Positions 40,805 through 50,801 of a stretch of DNA of 64,000 nucleotides are shown in pieces (position 1 is the stretch's first letter; each line of letters opens with the position of its first letter). The stretch covers positions 1 to 64,000 of the forward strand of contig CALUVL010000005.1 of NCBI GenBank assembly GCA_944324225.1, written 5' to 3'. The stretch comes from Candidatus Gastranaerophilales bacterium. Its GTDB lineage: Bacteria; Cyanobacteriota; Vampirovibrionia; Gastranaerophilales; Gastranaerophilaceae. The translations under genes were made by a program, and so were the position numbers. The notes below the pieces were generated by a model, which saw nothing but the letters and a program-made list of their open reading frames with translations, searched no databases and had not been told where the DNA came from.

Positions 40805-41707
40805 CTAATCAACAGGTTTTATGTAAGTATAAAAAAGAGCTTTATAAAACAAAGGTCTGAACATAAAAAACGGTCTATACTTAAGGTACTCCCAGCACGA
40901 AGCCAATTTATTTTGTTCATACCAGTATTTTTTCTCATCTTCTGATAAAGCCCACGGTGTAAGCTGCAAATATTTAAAATAATAATCTTTGTGGTAGCTG
41001 AATGACGCAAAATGCCATGGCTTTCTTTTAGAAACAAAATGGATTATCCATGGATTTTTTGTGTAACTTGAGCGGTTTGTAAAATTACTTGACTGAACAT
41101 TCCATCTATCATCAAGAACTTTTATCTTACCTTTCAAAACTTCATTTATAATTTCCTGATCACCCATTTTAATTGTATCAATATGCTTTTGAGTCCAGCT
41201 AAGAAATTCATCCTCGATATTGTATTCTCTGATTTTCTTCAAATCCATTACAAGCATTCCAGAATTAACATAAGACGTATTTTTCTTAAGCATTCTTTTA
41301 TTGATATCCAGAACTCCGCCGAGAATATTTTCACCAAGCTCCGCATCATAAAGTTCTTTCAAACTTTTATTAACAACAACATCACAGTCAAGATAAATAA
41401 TCTTTTCTACATTAGGTAAAATATTTGACAGTTTTAGTCTAAAATAGGCATTAAGAGGTAAATAAGAATGAGTTTTTATATTTTTGTAAGCGTCAAAAAG
41501 TTGTTCCTCCAACGTTATAAAATTTATTTCACAAATCTTTATATCTTTCAGCTTAAGTATTTCTGATTTTTTCTCATCGCTCAATCCGTCGGTCAAAATA
41601 TAGAAACATAATTCATCAGAGTCGGATGCATTAGCTAATACAGATGCAATTACAACACCTGCATATTTTGAATAATTTTCGTCACAAGCCAGACCGACAT
41701 TAATCAT
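40805..41707 (-). CDS. family 8 glycosyltransferase
   Basis: 300 aa, cytoplasmic, GT-A fold. The start MINVGLACDENYSKYAGVVI is the GT8 nucleotide-sugar pocket; the metal-binding DxD is DCD at 107-109 in IIYLDCDVVV; NSGMLVMDL and GDQEIINEVL are further GT8 blocks, and IIHFVSKRKPWH is the terminal His-containing motif. The usual products are lipopolysaccharide or surface glycans, with UDP-glucose or UDP-galactose as donor; the acceptor is unknown. It lies 21 bp downstream of the second glycosyltransferase gene, same operon. Confidence 0.88.
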   Translation of the reverse strand: MINVGLACDENYSKYAGVVIASVLANASDSDELCFYILTDGLSDEKKSEILKLKDIKICEINFITLEEQLFDAYKNIKTHSYLPLNAYFRLKLSNILPNVEKIIYLDCDVVVNKSLKELYDAELGENILGGVLDINKRMLKKNTSYVNSGMLVMDLKKIREYNIEDEFLSWTQKHIDTIKMGDQEIINEVLKGKIKVLDDRWNVQSSNFTNRSSYTKNPWIIHFVSKRKPWHFASFSYHKDYYFKYLQLTPWALSEDEKKYWYEQNKLASCWEYLKYRPFFMFRPLFYKALFYTYIKPVD

Positions 41708-41728
41708 ATTTAAAACCTTATTTAAGCC

Positions 41729-42457
41729 CTAAAATTCGCCGTATTTGTCGAGCCATGTTGTCGGCTTAACATATCTGAGTCCGCCTTTGCCCATGTAGCC
41801 TCTACGAGCCTGCGCAGGAGTAGGTCTACCATGGAACACAATAATCTTCGGTTCTTCAGGCTCTTTCGGCTCCTTAAAAAAGTTCAACGGGAATGGTTGA
41901 AGACAATGACGCTTAAAACTTACACACCAAGATTTGTCCCAGTATTTCAGAATACCCTTTTTGTACATTTCATCAGACAAATAAGCCTGCTCGTTCCGGT
42001 AATATTTTACGACATCATTGCCGAGTTTATAAAAATTTTCCAGAATTTCCGGATACTTGCCGACTTCAAATCTGAATACAGAAGAGTTTCCGGTCACTGC
42101 GTTTGGAAAATCCCAGTCTTTAACAATCAAAAAGTCGCCTTCTTCTTCAAAGAATGGAGTCAAATCTTTTCTTATAACAACATCCAGATCCAAAAACAGA
42201 GCCAGACCTTTTAAATCAGCAAGCTGTTCTTGAAAAAGCGAAAGTTTTCTCCAGCCTCTGTCAGGAATTTCTGTATTAACGACAAAATCGGGGAGATCTC
42301 TTACTTCAACCTGAGGCAAAAGACCGTTTCCGTCATCTGTAAAGCATACAAATCTGTAAGGAAGAGTCATATTTTTATCAACAGCTTTGTAAAGCCTGTT
42401 GACATATTCCGGCCCGAATTTATTTCCCCATTTAATACAAATAATATTCTTTTCCAT
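41729..42457 (-). CDS. glycosyltransferase-like protein with DxD motif
   Basis: 242 aa. IICIKWGNKFGPEYVNRLYK at the start, FVCFTDDGNG, and LALFLDLDVVIRKDL with DLD at 90-92 show a GT-A type fold; FPNAVTGNSSVFRF and a late IIVFHGRP complete the pattern. It resembles the glycosyltransferase group often annotated as DUF-type or capsular transferases rather than GT8 proper. First gene of a two-gene glycan unit with the GT8 gene. Confidence 0.75.
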   Translation of the reverse strand: MEKNIICIKWGNKFGPEYVNRLYKAVDKNMTLPYRFVCFTDDGNGLLPQVEVRDLPDFVVNTEIPDRGWRKLSLFQEQLADLKGLALFLDLDVVIRKDLTPFFEEEGDFLIVKDWDFPNAVTGNSSVFRFEVGKYPEILENFYKLGNDVVKYYRNEQAYLSDEMYKKGILKYWDKSWCVSFKRHCLQPFPLNFFKEPKEPEEPKIIVFHGRPTPAQARRGYMGKGGLRYVKPTTWLDKYGEF

Positions 42458-42678
42458 TCAACTTCCCTCACAGAATAATTACAAAATACAAGCTCTGTTT
42501 TTCTGTAATTATAATACAATAACATAAATGCATGCAAGCTATTCCGAAAAAATGATTTATTTAGTGTTACAATTCAAGTCCGTTTTTATAAATTTAATCT
42601 TTATACATGATTAAAATGAACAAAAATTATACTAAAATCGTTAGTTGCATGTGAGAAGAAATTGAGGACAAAAAAGAA

Positions 42679-44136
42679 TTGAAACTTGCCGGCAAAATAA
42701 AAATATTTTTAGTTATCACAGGCTTATTTATATCATTTACCCCGGTCTTTTCAGCAGAATTTGCGGCGGTTCAGAAAGGTATGGTTCTGTCACTGAATGA
42801 CTGTATCGAAATTGCACTTAAGAACAGCCCGAATATTAAAAAATCAAAATACAATTACAGACTGAGCAAAACAGACGTAAACCTTGCAAAATCAGACTTT
42901 TTCCCGACAATAACCCTCGGCACAGGCTTGAATTACAATGACAGCAAGTCCAGAATCAGAAACTATGAAAACAGCTACTACAATGCTCAGGCTTCAGTAA
43001 ATCAACTTATATGGAACTTTGGAAAAACTAATGCAAGAATAAAAATGCAAAAATTCAATATGATTTCTTCACAATTTAGTTTTGACAATACCGTTTTATC
43101 AACCATTTATACAGTCAAAAACAATTACTACGGAGTGCTTGCAGCAAAAGCATCTCTTGACGTAAACCGTGCCAATGTGCAGATTAATGAAAGAAATTAT
43201 CAGAGGACAAAAGCATATTTTGATGAAGGAATTCGTTCAAAAATCGATCTTGTAAACGCTGAAGTTTATTTGAGTGATTCCAAAATTGCACTTGTTCAGG
43301 CTGAAAATCAATACAAAAACGCTATGGTTCAACTGAATAATTCAATGTATATAGCATATGCTCCTGAATATGAAATAAAAAATACCGAAACTTTCAACTT
43401 TAAAAGAAATGAAATTCCTGTAAACCTTGAAAAAATTTCCGAAAAAAGCAACATGACAACTCTGCCAAAAGAAGTAAGTGATGCTACTCTTACTTCTTCC
43501 GTTGAAAAATTAAATGTCATGGAAAACTTTAAATTTGATCCATTCCCATATACATTTGAAAAATCAGTTGAAATAGCAATAGACAACAGACCAGACTTAA
43601 AAGCCTATGAAAATACACTAAAAGCAATGAAACAATCCCTGCTTTACATTAAACGTCAGTACTATCCGACTCTTTCAGGCACTGCAGGCTACACTCTCCG
43701 AGATTCTCAATATAGTACAAACTCATTCAATATGGGACTGACATTGAATACATCTTTTAATATCATGGGACTTAAAAATGAAATCGAAGCAGGAAAAATT
43801 CAGGTTGACATTGCACAGAATGATATAGATCTTTTAAAACAAAACATTTATTTTGAAGTACAATCTGCATATATTAATATGATACAACTGGAAAAACAAA
43901 TTCCGCTTCTTGCAGTAAGCGTAAAACAAACACTTGAAAACCTTGAACTCGCTGACGGAAGGTATTCAGTAGGAATCGGAGATTACATAGAACTTCAGGA
44001 TGCCAAAGTCAACTACAACAATGCACAGCAGGCTTATGTAGAAGGTGTTTACAATTACAACGTAGCACGTGCTGCACTTGAACAGGCTATAGCTTTAAAG
44101 CCTAATGTAAAAATTAATATTGAGGATAAAAATTAA
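42679..44136 (+). CDS. TolC-family outer membrane efflux protein
   Basis: 485 aa, outer-membrane channel of a tripartite exporter. Signal peptide about 1-26 (ending PVFSAEF). Two TolC repeats (about 40-240 and 285-475) start LSLNDCIEIALKNSPNI and EKSVEIAIDNRPDL, with long helices between, the normal TolC internal duplication. Start is TTG with GAGG upstream; no ATG fits. The stop and the ATG of the adaptor gene share one base (TAATG). First gene of a four-gene exporter operon. Confidence 0.92.
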   Translation: MKLAGKIKIFLVITGLFISFTPVFSAEFAAVQKGMVLSLNDCIEIALKNSPNIKKSKYNYRLSKTDVNLAKSDFFPTITLGTGLNYNDSKSRIRNYENSYYNAQASVNQLIWNFGKTNARIKMQKFNMISSQFSFDNTVLSTIYTVKNNYYGVLAAKASLDVNRANVQINERNYQRTKAYFDEGIRSKIDLVNAEVYLSDSKIALVQAENQYKNAMVQLNNSMYIAYAPEYEIKNTETFNFKRNEIPVNLEKISEKSNMTTLPKEVSDATLTSSVEKLNVMENFKFDPFPYTFEKSVEIAIDNRPDLKAYENTLKAMKQSLLYIKRQYYPTLSGTAGYTLRDSQYSTNSFNMGLTLNTSFNIMGLKNEIEAGKIQVDIAQNDIDLLKQNIYFEVQSAYINMIQLEKQIPLLAVSVKQTLENLELADGRYSVGIGDYIELQDAKVNYNNAQQAYVEGVYNYNVARAALEQAIALKPNVKINIEDKN

Positions 44137-45308
44137 TGGAAATTAAAAAATTTTTAAATCAAAGATTTATAATAACAGGCGGAGTGCTTCTCGCCCTTAC
44201 TATCGGAACAGCGTCTTACGTAATGATAAAAAACAAAGTGCACTATATAACCCAACCTTTGAAAAGATGCACAATCACTGAAATTGTAGAAGCATCAGGT
44301 ACAATAAACCCGGTAAATACAGTAAGTGTAGGTTCAACAGTATCCGGTCTTATCAAAGAAATTTATGTTGATTTTAACTCCGAAGTCAAAAAAGGGCAGC
44401 CCATGGCACAGATTGACCCCGCAAACTTCCTTGCGACTGTCCAGCAAAATGAAGCCCAGATTGCAAATGCTCAGGCAAATCTTGCAAGGCTTCAGGCCGT
44501 AATGGATTATGACTACAAAATGTATGTAAGATACAAAAATCTTTATGCTAAAAATTTCATTGCAAAAAGCGAACTTGATCAGGTTGAAAGCACATACAGA
44601 TCTGATCTTGCACAGATAAATGCCGCAAAAGCACAGATTGCTCAATATCAGGCATCACTAAAAACAGCAAAAACGAACCTCGGTTACACAAGAATTATCG
44701 CTCCTGTAGACGGGACAGTAATTTCCCGTGAAATCGACCTCGGGCAGCCGGTTGCCGCAAGCTTTCAGGCTCCGCAATTGTTCACAATTGCACAGGATTT
44801 AACCGAAATGCAAATCGAAGTAAACGTTTCGGAAGCTGATATCGGTAAAGTGAAAGAGGGACAGGATGTAACTTACACCCTTGACGGATACGCAGACAGC
44901 CTGTTTAAAGGTAAAGTTACTCAGGTAAGACTAGCCTCAACTACAACAAGCAACGTTGTTACATATTCCGTAATAGTAGATGTAAAAAATGAAGATTTGA
45001 AACTTAAACCAGGAATGACTGCAAACGTTTCTATCATAACAAATCAGAGAAATGATGTTCTGTGCCTGCCAAATATTGCGCTCAAGTTTACGCCGAACAC
45101 AGACGGCAAAAAATACGAAAAGCAGGGTGTCTGGGTATTAAAACACAATAAACCGGTAAGATATGACATCAAAACAGGTGCAGGAAACGATAACTTTACG
45201 GAACTTATATCAAAAGACATTAAGGAAAACGATCCTATAATTACGGGCATAAAAGGCAAAAACACCACAGCACAAAATAAACGCCGCAGAGGACCGGGAA
45301 TGTTTTAG
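44136..45308 (+). CDS. MacA/HlyD-type periplasmic adaptor
   Basis: 390 aa. One N-terminal membrane anchor (about 12-30). The first half of the split lipoyl domain (VEASGTINPVNTVSVGSTVS) is followed by a helical hairpin of about 60-80 residues with Ala/Gln heptads, then the second lipoyl half (TRIIAPVDGTVISREIDLGQ), the beta-barrel and the membrane-proximal domain. The tail is basic (NKRRRGPG). It joins the ATPase-permease pair in the inner membrane to the TolC channel. Operon position second; the next gene follows after 22 bp. Confidence 0.93.
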   Translation: MEIKKFLNQRFIITGGVLLALTIGTASYVMIKNKVHYITQPLKRCTITEIVEASGTINPVNTVSVGSTVSGLIKEIYVDFNSEVKKGQPMAQIDPANFLATVQQNEAQIANAQANLARLQAVMDYDYKMYVRYKNLYAKNFIAKSELDQVESTYRSDLAQINAAKAQIAQYQASLKTAKTNLGYTRIIAPVDGTVISREIDLGQPVAASFQAPQLFTIAQDLTEMQIEVNVSEADIGKVKEGQDVTYTLDGYADSLFKGKVTQVRLASTTTSNVVTYSVIVDVKNEDLKLKPGMTANVSIITNQRNDVLCLPNIALKFTPNTDGKKYEKQGVWVLKHNKPVRYDIKTGAGNDNFTELISKDIKENDPIITGIKGKNTTAQNKRRRGPGMF

Positions 45309-45330
45309 AACTTAAATCAGAAGGATAAAA

Positions 45331-46035
45331 ATGCCGCTTATAGAAGTTAAAGATGCAATAAAAACATATCAAACAGGCGAGGACAGCTTTAATGCACTCA
45401 ACTGTGTGTCACTAAACGTTGAAGAAGGAGAGTTTGTCGCAATAATGGGAGCATCCGGATCCGGCAAATCTACATTTATGAATATGCTCGGCACACTCGA
45501 CAAGCCAAATTCCGGCAGTTATTACCTTGACGGAATTGATATGCTTCACCTGACACCTAATGAAGTTGCCCATATCAGAAATGTTAAAATGGGATTTGTA
45601 TTTCAAGGCTTCAATCTTATTGCAAGAACAACGGCCCTTGAGAATGTAGAACTTCCAATGATTTATAAGGGAGTTCCGGAAGAAGAGCGGGTTGAAAGGG
45701 CAAAAGCAGCACTGAAAATAGTCGGACTTGAAGCAAGAGAAGACCATATGCCGAACCAGATGTCAGGCGGGCAGCAGCAGAGAGTTGCGATTGCACGTGC
45801 AATTATAAACGATCCCCCTTTGATCTTAGCAGACGAGCCGACAGGTAATCTTGATACAAAAACAAGTATTGAAGTTATGGAATTTTTTGTAAAACTTAAC
45901 GAAACAACCGGCAAGACAATAATTCTTGTAACTCACGAACCTGACATTGCGGAATACTGCAAACGTGTTGTAAGATTTAAAGATGGAAACATAATTTCCG
46001 ATGAAATTAACACAAAACGCAAACTTTGCGGATAA
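45331..46035 (+). CDS. MacB-type ABC transporter ATP-binding protein
   Basis: 234 aa. Walker [12 protein letters not shown]-loop [17 protein letters not shown], signature [14 protein letters not shown], Walker [14 protein letters not shown] and the H-loop VTHEPDIA are all intact. LolD/MacB/FtsE-like subfamily. In this operon the ATPase and permease are separate proteins, unlike the fused E. coli MacB. Powers the exporter encoded here; substrates may be antibiotics, peptides or lipids. Confidence 0.95.
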   Translation: MPLIEVKDAIKTYQTGEDSFNALNCVSLNVEEGEFVAIMGASGSGKSTFMNMLGTLDKPNSGSYYLDGIDMLHLTPNEVAHIRNVKMGFVFQGFNLIARTTALENVELPMIYKGVPEEERVERAKAALKIVGLEAREDHMPNQMSGGQQQRVAIARAIINDPPLILADEPTGNLDTKTSIEVMEFFVKLNETTGKTIILVTHEPDIAEYCKRVVRFKDGNIISDEINTKRKLCG

Positions 46036-46044
46036 GGAACACTT

Positions 46045-47274
46045 ATGCTTGATTTCAAATCAACCGTGAAAATGGCAATAGTATCATTAAAAATAAACAA
46101 AATGCGCTCAATGCTGACTTCTCTTGGTATAATCATAGGTGTAAGCGCAGTTATAATAATGCTTGCAGTAGGTTCCGGCGCAAGCGAAAGAATTGCCAAA
46201 GATATGGAATCAATGGGCAGCAACCTTCTTATGATACGCTCAAGTTCCGCAACAACAGGCGGTGTCAGAATGGGTTCCGGCACGAAACCATCTCTTACGC
46301 TTAAAGATGCCGAAGTTATTGAAAGCAACGCACAGGGAGTTCTTGCGGTAGCACCTTACTCAAGCGCAAGTTCTCAACTCACTTACGGCAACCAGAACTG
46401 GGCGACAACCGTTGCTGGAACAACGGCCGCCTATCTTTATATCAGAAATTACGACATCCTTCAGGGCCGAAATTTTATTCCTGAAGATATCAAAAACAGC
46501 ACTAAAGTTGCTATCGTTGGAGATACTGTTGCAACAGAGCTTTTCGGCGACATGAACCCGATAAATAAAACAATGAGAATCGGAAATGTTCCGTTTAAAG
46601 TAATCGGTCTTTTAAAAACCAAAGGCGAAAACGGAATGGGAATGGATCAGGATGACCTTGTATTTATTCCGATTACAACGGCACAGAAGAAAGTTTTCGG
46701 AACGGATTTTCCGGGAAGCATCAAGATGATAAATGTAAAAGCCCAGAGTGATGAAACCCTGAGTATTGCTGCAAGCGATATAACCGACATTTTAAGAAGA
46801 CGCCACAATATCGGCAAAAATCAGGATGATGACTTTGAAATCCGAAACCTTGCCGAAATGCAGGAAACAATAAAATCTTCTGCAAGAACGATGTCGCTTC
46901 TTTTAGGAGCAATTGCATCTGTATCGCTTCTGGTCGGAGGAATAGGAATTATGAACATTATGCTGGTATCAGTCACCGAAAGAACAAAGGAAATCGGTAT
47001 TCGCATGGCAATCGGAGCAAAGGCTTCAGACATAAGAATTCAGTTTCTGATAGAATCCTTTTTATTGTCAGTAATCGGCGGGCTTATCGGAGTAATCATC
47101 GGGGTCGGCGGAGCGCAGCTTTTGCATATATTTGCGGATATGTCTATTTCAATATCAACATTTTCTATAATTTTATCGCTTGGATTTTCAGGTGCCATCG
47201 GGGTTTTGTTCGGGTATTATCCGGCCTACAAGGCTTCCCTTCTCAACCCGATTGATGCTTTGAGATATGAATAG
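46045..47274 (+). CDS. MacB-type ABC transporter permease
   Basis: 409 aa. N-terminal membrane helix (about 20-42, SLGIIIGVSAVIIMLAVGSG), a large periplasmic MacB_PCD domain (about 45-280), and three C-terminal helices with the conserved GGIGIMNIMLVSVTERTKEI and GIRMAIGAK cytoplasmic coupling motif. Partner of the ATPase 9 bp upstream. With tolC and macA it completes the exporter. No resistance or peptide gene nearby tells the cargo. Confidence 0.93.
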   Translation: MLDFKSTVKMAIVSLKINKMRSMLTSLGIIIGVSAVIIMLAVGSGASERIAKDMESMGSNLLMIRSSSATTGGVRMGSGTKPSLTLKDAEVIESNAQGVLAVAPYSSASSQLTYGNQNWATTVAGTTAAYLYIRNYDILQGRNFIPEDIKNSTKVAIVGDTVATELFGDMNPINKTMRIGNVPFKVIGLLKTKGENGMGMDQDDLVFIPITTAQKKVFGTDFPGSIKMINVKAQSDETLSIAASDITDILRRRHNIGKNQDDDFEIRNLAEMQETIKSSARTMSLLLGAIASVSLLVGGIGIMNIMLVSVTERTKEIGIRMAIGAKASDIRIQFLIESFLLSVIGGLIGVIIGVGGAQLLHIFADMSISISTFSIILSLGFSGAIGVLFGYYPAYKASLLNPIDALRYE

Positions 47275-47280
47275 TCTTTA

Positions 47281-47460
47281 TTGGGTGAAGAGTGAAGGGG
47301 AGTTGAAAGGTTGAATGGCTGAACGTTGCGAGCGCAAGCGAAGCAATCCAGCTGATTATTAAATTGTCATCCGGAGGCTTTAGCCGAAGGATTTGTTGCG
47401 ATTAGATTCTTCGCATCACTCAGAATGACGAACTTTATCCCTCCGCACCTTGCAAAAGAG
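47281..47460. repeat. intergenic repeat patch
   Basis: After the exporter operon: GTCATCCGGAG...CCGAAGGATT and GATTCTTCGCATCACTCAGA followed by ATGAC belong to the same short-repeat class as those at 110-690. The segment TTGCGAGCGCAAGCGAAGCA is another self-complementary unit. They may form the transcript end of the operon; no separate terminator was seen. Confidence 0.55.
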
Positions 47461-47500
47461 AGTAGAATTCTTTATGAACAGAGAAAAATCTACACTAATA

Positions 47501-50500
47501 TTAATCCGCAGAGAAGATTTCTCTGATGTCGTCTAAAGTCAGAGATTTTACGATATTTCTGTCAACCGAAATTACGCTGTCAACAAGGTTGCGTTTAATT
47601 GTCTTAAGTTTCTGGATTTTTTCTTCAACCGTATTTTTCGTAATAAGTCTGTAAACAAAAACTTTCTTAGTCTGTCCGATACGGTAAGCTCTGTCTGTTG
47701 CCTGATCTTCAACAGCAGGGTTCCACCACGGGTCGTAGTGGATTACGTAATCGGCTCCTGTCAGGTTCAAACCTGTACCGCCGGCTTTTAAGCTAATTAA
47801 GAATATCGGAATATTACTGTTGTTAAATCTTTCAACGGCAGCCTGACGGTCTTTTGTCTTACCGGTCAGGTATTCGTAATCAATGCCGGTTCTTTCAAGC
47901 CAATCCTTAACGATATCAAGCATGTTGACAAATTGGCTGAACAGCAGGACTCTGTGACCTTCAGAAATAATTTCTTCAAGCATAACTTTAAGTTTTTCAA
48001 ACTTGCCTGATGACATAACGTGTTTAACATTTTCTTTGTCATACAATCTCGGGTGACAGCAGATCTGACGGAGTCTGAGAAGGGCTGAGAATATTGAAAG
48101 TCTGCTCTTTTCAAGCCCGTTTTGTTCAATTGATTTGAAGAGTTCTTCTTTTGTTGAATCAAGAACCTGCAAATAGAAATCTTTCTGTTCATCTGTAAGT
48201 TCGCAGTATGCAATGTTTTCCACTTTATCCGGCAGATCTTTTGCAACATCACGCTTCATACGGCGGAGAATAAACGGATAAATCTGCAATTTCAAACGTT
48301 TTTCAACTGTTTTGTCGCCACGCTCCATAATCGGATTGACGTAACGGTAATTAAACTCAGACACACTCATCAAAAATCCCGGCATTAAGAAATCAAATAC
48401 AGACCAGAGTTCTTCCAGTTTATTTTCAATCGGGGTGCCGGAAAGTGCAAGTTTATGATCCGCATTAAGTTTTTTGACAGCAAGTGCTGTTTGAGAAAGT
48501 GCATTTTTGATATTTTGCGATTCATCAAGAATTATGTATCTGAAATTGTATTTTTGAAGTTTTTCAATATCACGTCTTACAAGTGCATAACTTGTAATAA
48601 CAACATCATAGTTGGGAATTTCTTTAAACAGGCTTTTTCTTTCAACTCCCGAAAGCTTCAGACAGCTGAGTGTCGGTGCAAACTTCTGGATTTCAGCTTC
48701 CCAGTTGAACACAACCGTTGTCGGACAGATTACAAGTGTCGGAGCCGGCCCGTCAACTTCTTTGGCTTTTTGAACAACCGCAAGCGCCTGCAAAGTTTTA
48801 CCAAGCCCCATATCATCCGCAAGAATTCCGTTTAGCCCGTATTTATACATAAACCACAGCCAGCCGTAACCTTTAATCTGATATTCACGAAACTCGGCGT
48901 TGATGTCTTTGGGAAGTTCAACCCCTTCTGCTGTTGAAAATGAGGACATCTGCTCCCAGAATTTTTTGAATTCGTCACTCAAAACAAGTTCTACATCAAG
49001 GTTTTGAAGTTCGCTTATTAAGCCTGCTCTGTATGTTTTTACAGTAAACTTGTCATCAGCGTTTCTGTAAACATCAAAAGAGTTGAAAGCCCGCATCATT
49101 GCATAAATATTCTGCGCAGGGAATTCAACAAACCCGAGGCTTCTGATACGGCTGTATTTTTCACCGCTCTGAATCGTGTCATAAATATCGCTGAATGAAA
49201 TAATTTCATCACCGACCTGACCGTAAAGCGTTATATCAAAACTGTCCGAGGCTTCTTCGCTGAAATCAATTTTTGCGCAAAGTCTGAAAGGATCCTCAAG
49301 AAGCTTGAAGAAACTCACATCGTCTTTTTCTTCAAACTTCCAGCCCTCTCCGGCCTGTTTGATGTAATAGTTGTAAAAATCAATTGCGTTTTCTTTTTCC
49401 AGCGCAAGGTTGTTCGTCTGCATAGGAACAAATTTACATGCCAGAAGCATTTGATAAGCTTCGATTTCATGCTGATAATTTCGTTTTATCCAGTAAACAA
49501 GGTCTTCTCCCTGTTTTTTGACTGTAATATAGGGAGATTTTTCAGCAGTTTTGGAAAACGGAACTTTCACCCCGTCATATTCAAATTCCAGAGTAGCCTT
49601 AAGTGACTGGTCATAGTCAATTCCCATAGTCACAATGTTCAGCGGAGGACGTTCCTCAAGCATCAGTTTGCTAATGGTTTCGGAAATTTCAACATCCATA
49701 ATTTCCCGAAGCTGGGGGAGTTCCTCATAAATAAACTTGCCGCCGTCAGAATCTTTCAAATCCGTAAAACTGGATTTTATAAGGTTCTGCGGAAGTGCCT
49801 GAATTGCCACATTTGTCGGGAAGATAAGGTTTTTATATCTTCCCCATTTCAAATGTCTTGAAAAATATCTTACTTCTTCAAATGGAATAACATCATCTTT
49901 ATCTGGTCTTATCCACTCAAGTGAAAGCAGAATTGTACCTTGAGTTCCTGCGTTTACATACAATTTCAGCCGCCATTCTTCATCCACAAACTTCAAGCGG
50001 TCTTTTGTTTTTTCATCCAGAACTTCATCTGCTCTTGCAAGAAGAGAGAACATAGGACCAAATTTTGTAATCGGAATATCATACCAGCCGGCTTTTTTGT
50101 CCTGCCTTGATATTGTCAAAAGCTGCTGGAAGATTGCAACTTCAACCTTTTGCGAATTATTAAGCTCAAAATTTTTATCCTGCTTCTGTGCCTCAATCAA
50201 TGCTCTCAAAATCGGTTCAATCTGTCTTACAACCTTACCTGTTTCTCTTGACATTACAAGAACCGAAAAGAAATTGGCTTTTCGTTTGGGATTAAAATGA
50301 AAAATAAAATTTCCTTTAGGCGCTTCCGTTAGAGCTGTATTTTCATCAGGAAAACTCGGTTCAATGCCGAATTTAGTTTCAAGCCAGTCTTCATAAGCAT
50401 GCTCATCTATTGCTTTTAAACCGACAGCTACCGCATGCTTACACCATTCTTCTTTAAGTGGACAGTTACAGCGAGCCTCAATTTTATTTTTCTTGAATAT

Positions 50501-50674
50501 CAAATCGGTTTTATAGAAATCCTGAAAATTACCTTTAACTTTTCCCATATAAAAGTTTTTCTCAGGATAAGTATCAAACACCATATCTTTCAAATGGTAT
50601 TCGTATCCACGTCTCCAGCTGCCGGCACTTGCCCTGTCTTTTATATATTTGTAATTAAATTCTTCAACACTCAT
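47501..50674 (-). CDS. SNF2-family helicase/ATPase with SWIM zinc finger
   Basis: 1057 aa from the ATG at 50674; the frame is open to a TTG at 50734, which has no better RBS. The SWIM domain near the N-terminus is CNC...CKH (Cys89, 91, 98, His100 in the longer numbering). A SNF2-associated bacterial domain fills the middle. The ATPase motor starts at about 630: motif I DDMGLGKTLQALA, Ia CPTTVVFNW, II LDESQNIKN (usually DEAH/DEAQ), III LALSGTPIEN, and C-terminal lobe FSQFVNMLDI, SLKAGGTGLNL, DRAYRIGQTKKV. A nucleic-acid translocase of unknown substrate. Confidence 0.92.
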   Translation of the reverse strand: MSVEEFNYKYIKDRASAGSWRRGYEYHLKDMVFDTYPEKNFYMGKVKGNFQDFYKTDLIFKKNKIEARCNCPLKEEWCKHAVAVGLKAIDEHAYEDWLETKFGIEPSFPDENTALTEAPKGNFIFHFNPKRKANFFSVLVMSRETGKVVRQIEPILRALIEAQKQDKNFELNNSQKVEVAIFQQLLTISRQDKKAGWYDIPITKFGPMFSLLARADEVLDEKTKDRLKFVDEEWRLKLYVNAGTQGTILLSLEWIRPDKDDVIPFEEVRYFSRHLKWGRYKNLIFPTNVAIQALPQNLIKSSFTDLKDSDGGKFIYEELPQLREIMDVEISETISKLMLEERPPLNIVTMGIDYDQSLKATLEFEYDGVKVPFSKTAEKSPYITVKKQGEDLVYWIKRNYQHEIEAYQMLLACKFVPMQTNNLALEKENAIDFYNYYIKQAGEGWKFEEKDDVSFFKLLEDPFRLCAKIDFSEEASDSFDITLYGQVGDEIISFSDIYDTIQSGEKYSRIRSLGFVEFPAQNIYAMMRAFNSFDVYRNADDKFTVKTYRAGLISELQNLDVELVLSDEFKKFWEQMSSFSTAEGVELPKDINAEFREYQIKGYGWLWFMYKYGLNGILADDMGLGKTLQALAVVQKAKEVDGPAPTLVICPTTVVFNWEAEIQKFAPTLSCLKLSGVERKSLFKEIPNYDVVITSYALVRRDIEKLQKYNFRYIILDESQNIKNALSQTALAVKKLNADHKLALSGTPIENKLEELWSVFDFLMPGFLMSVSEFNYRYVNPIMERGDKTVEKRLKLQIYPFILRRMKRDVAKDLPDKVENIAYCELTDEQKDFYLQVLDSTKEELFKSIEQNGLEKSRLSIFSALLRLRQICCHPRLYDKENVKHVMSSGKFEKLKVMLEEIISEGHRVLLFSQFVNMLDIVKDWLERTGIDYEYLTGKTKDRQAAVERFNNSNIPIFLISLKAGGTGLNLTGADYVIHYDPWWNPAVEDQATDRAYRIGQTKKVFVYRLITKNTVEEKIQKLKTIKRNLVDSVISVDRNIVKSLTLDDIREIFSAD

Positions 50675-50801
50675 GTAATTCTTTGGAGTATCACTTTGCT
50701 TTCCTAAGGGTATAAACTTCGAATATAGAAACAATATTGAATCTATAAACCCCTAACAAATTATATTATACATGAACAGAAAAAAAAGGCAAGCGTTATA
50801 T

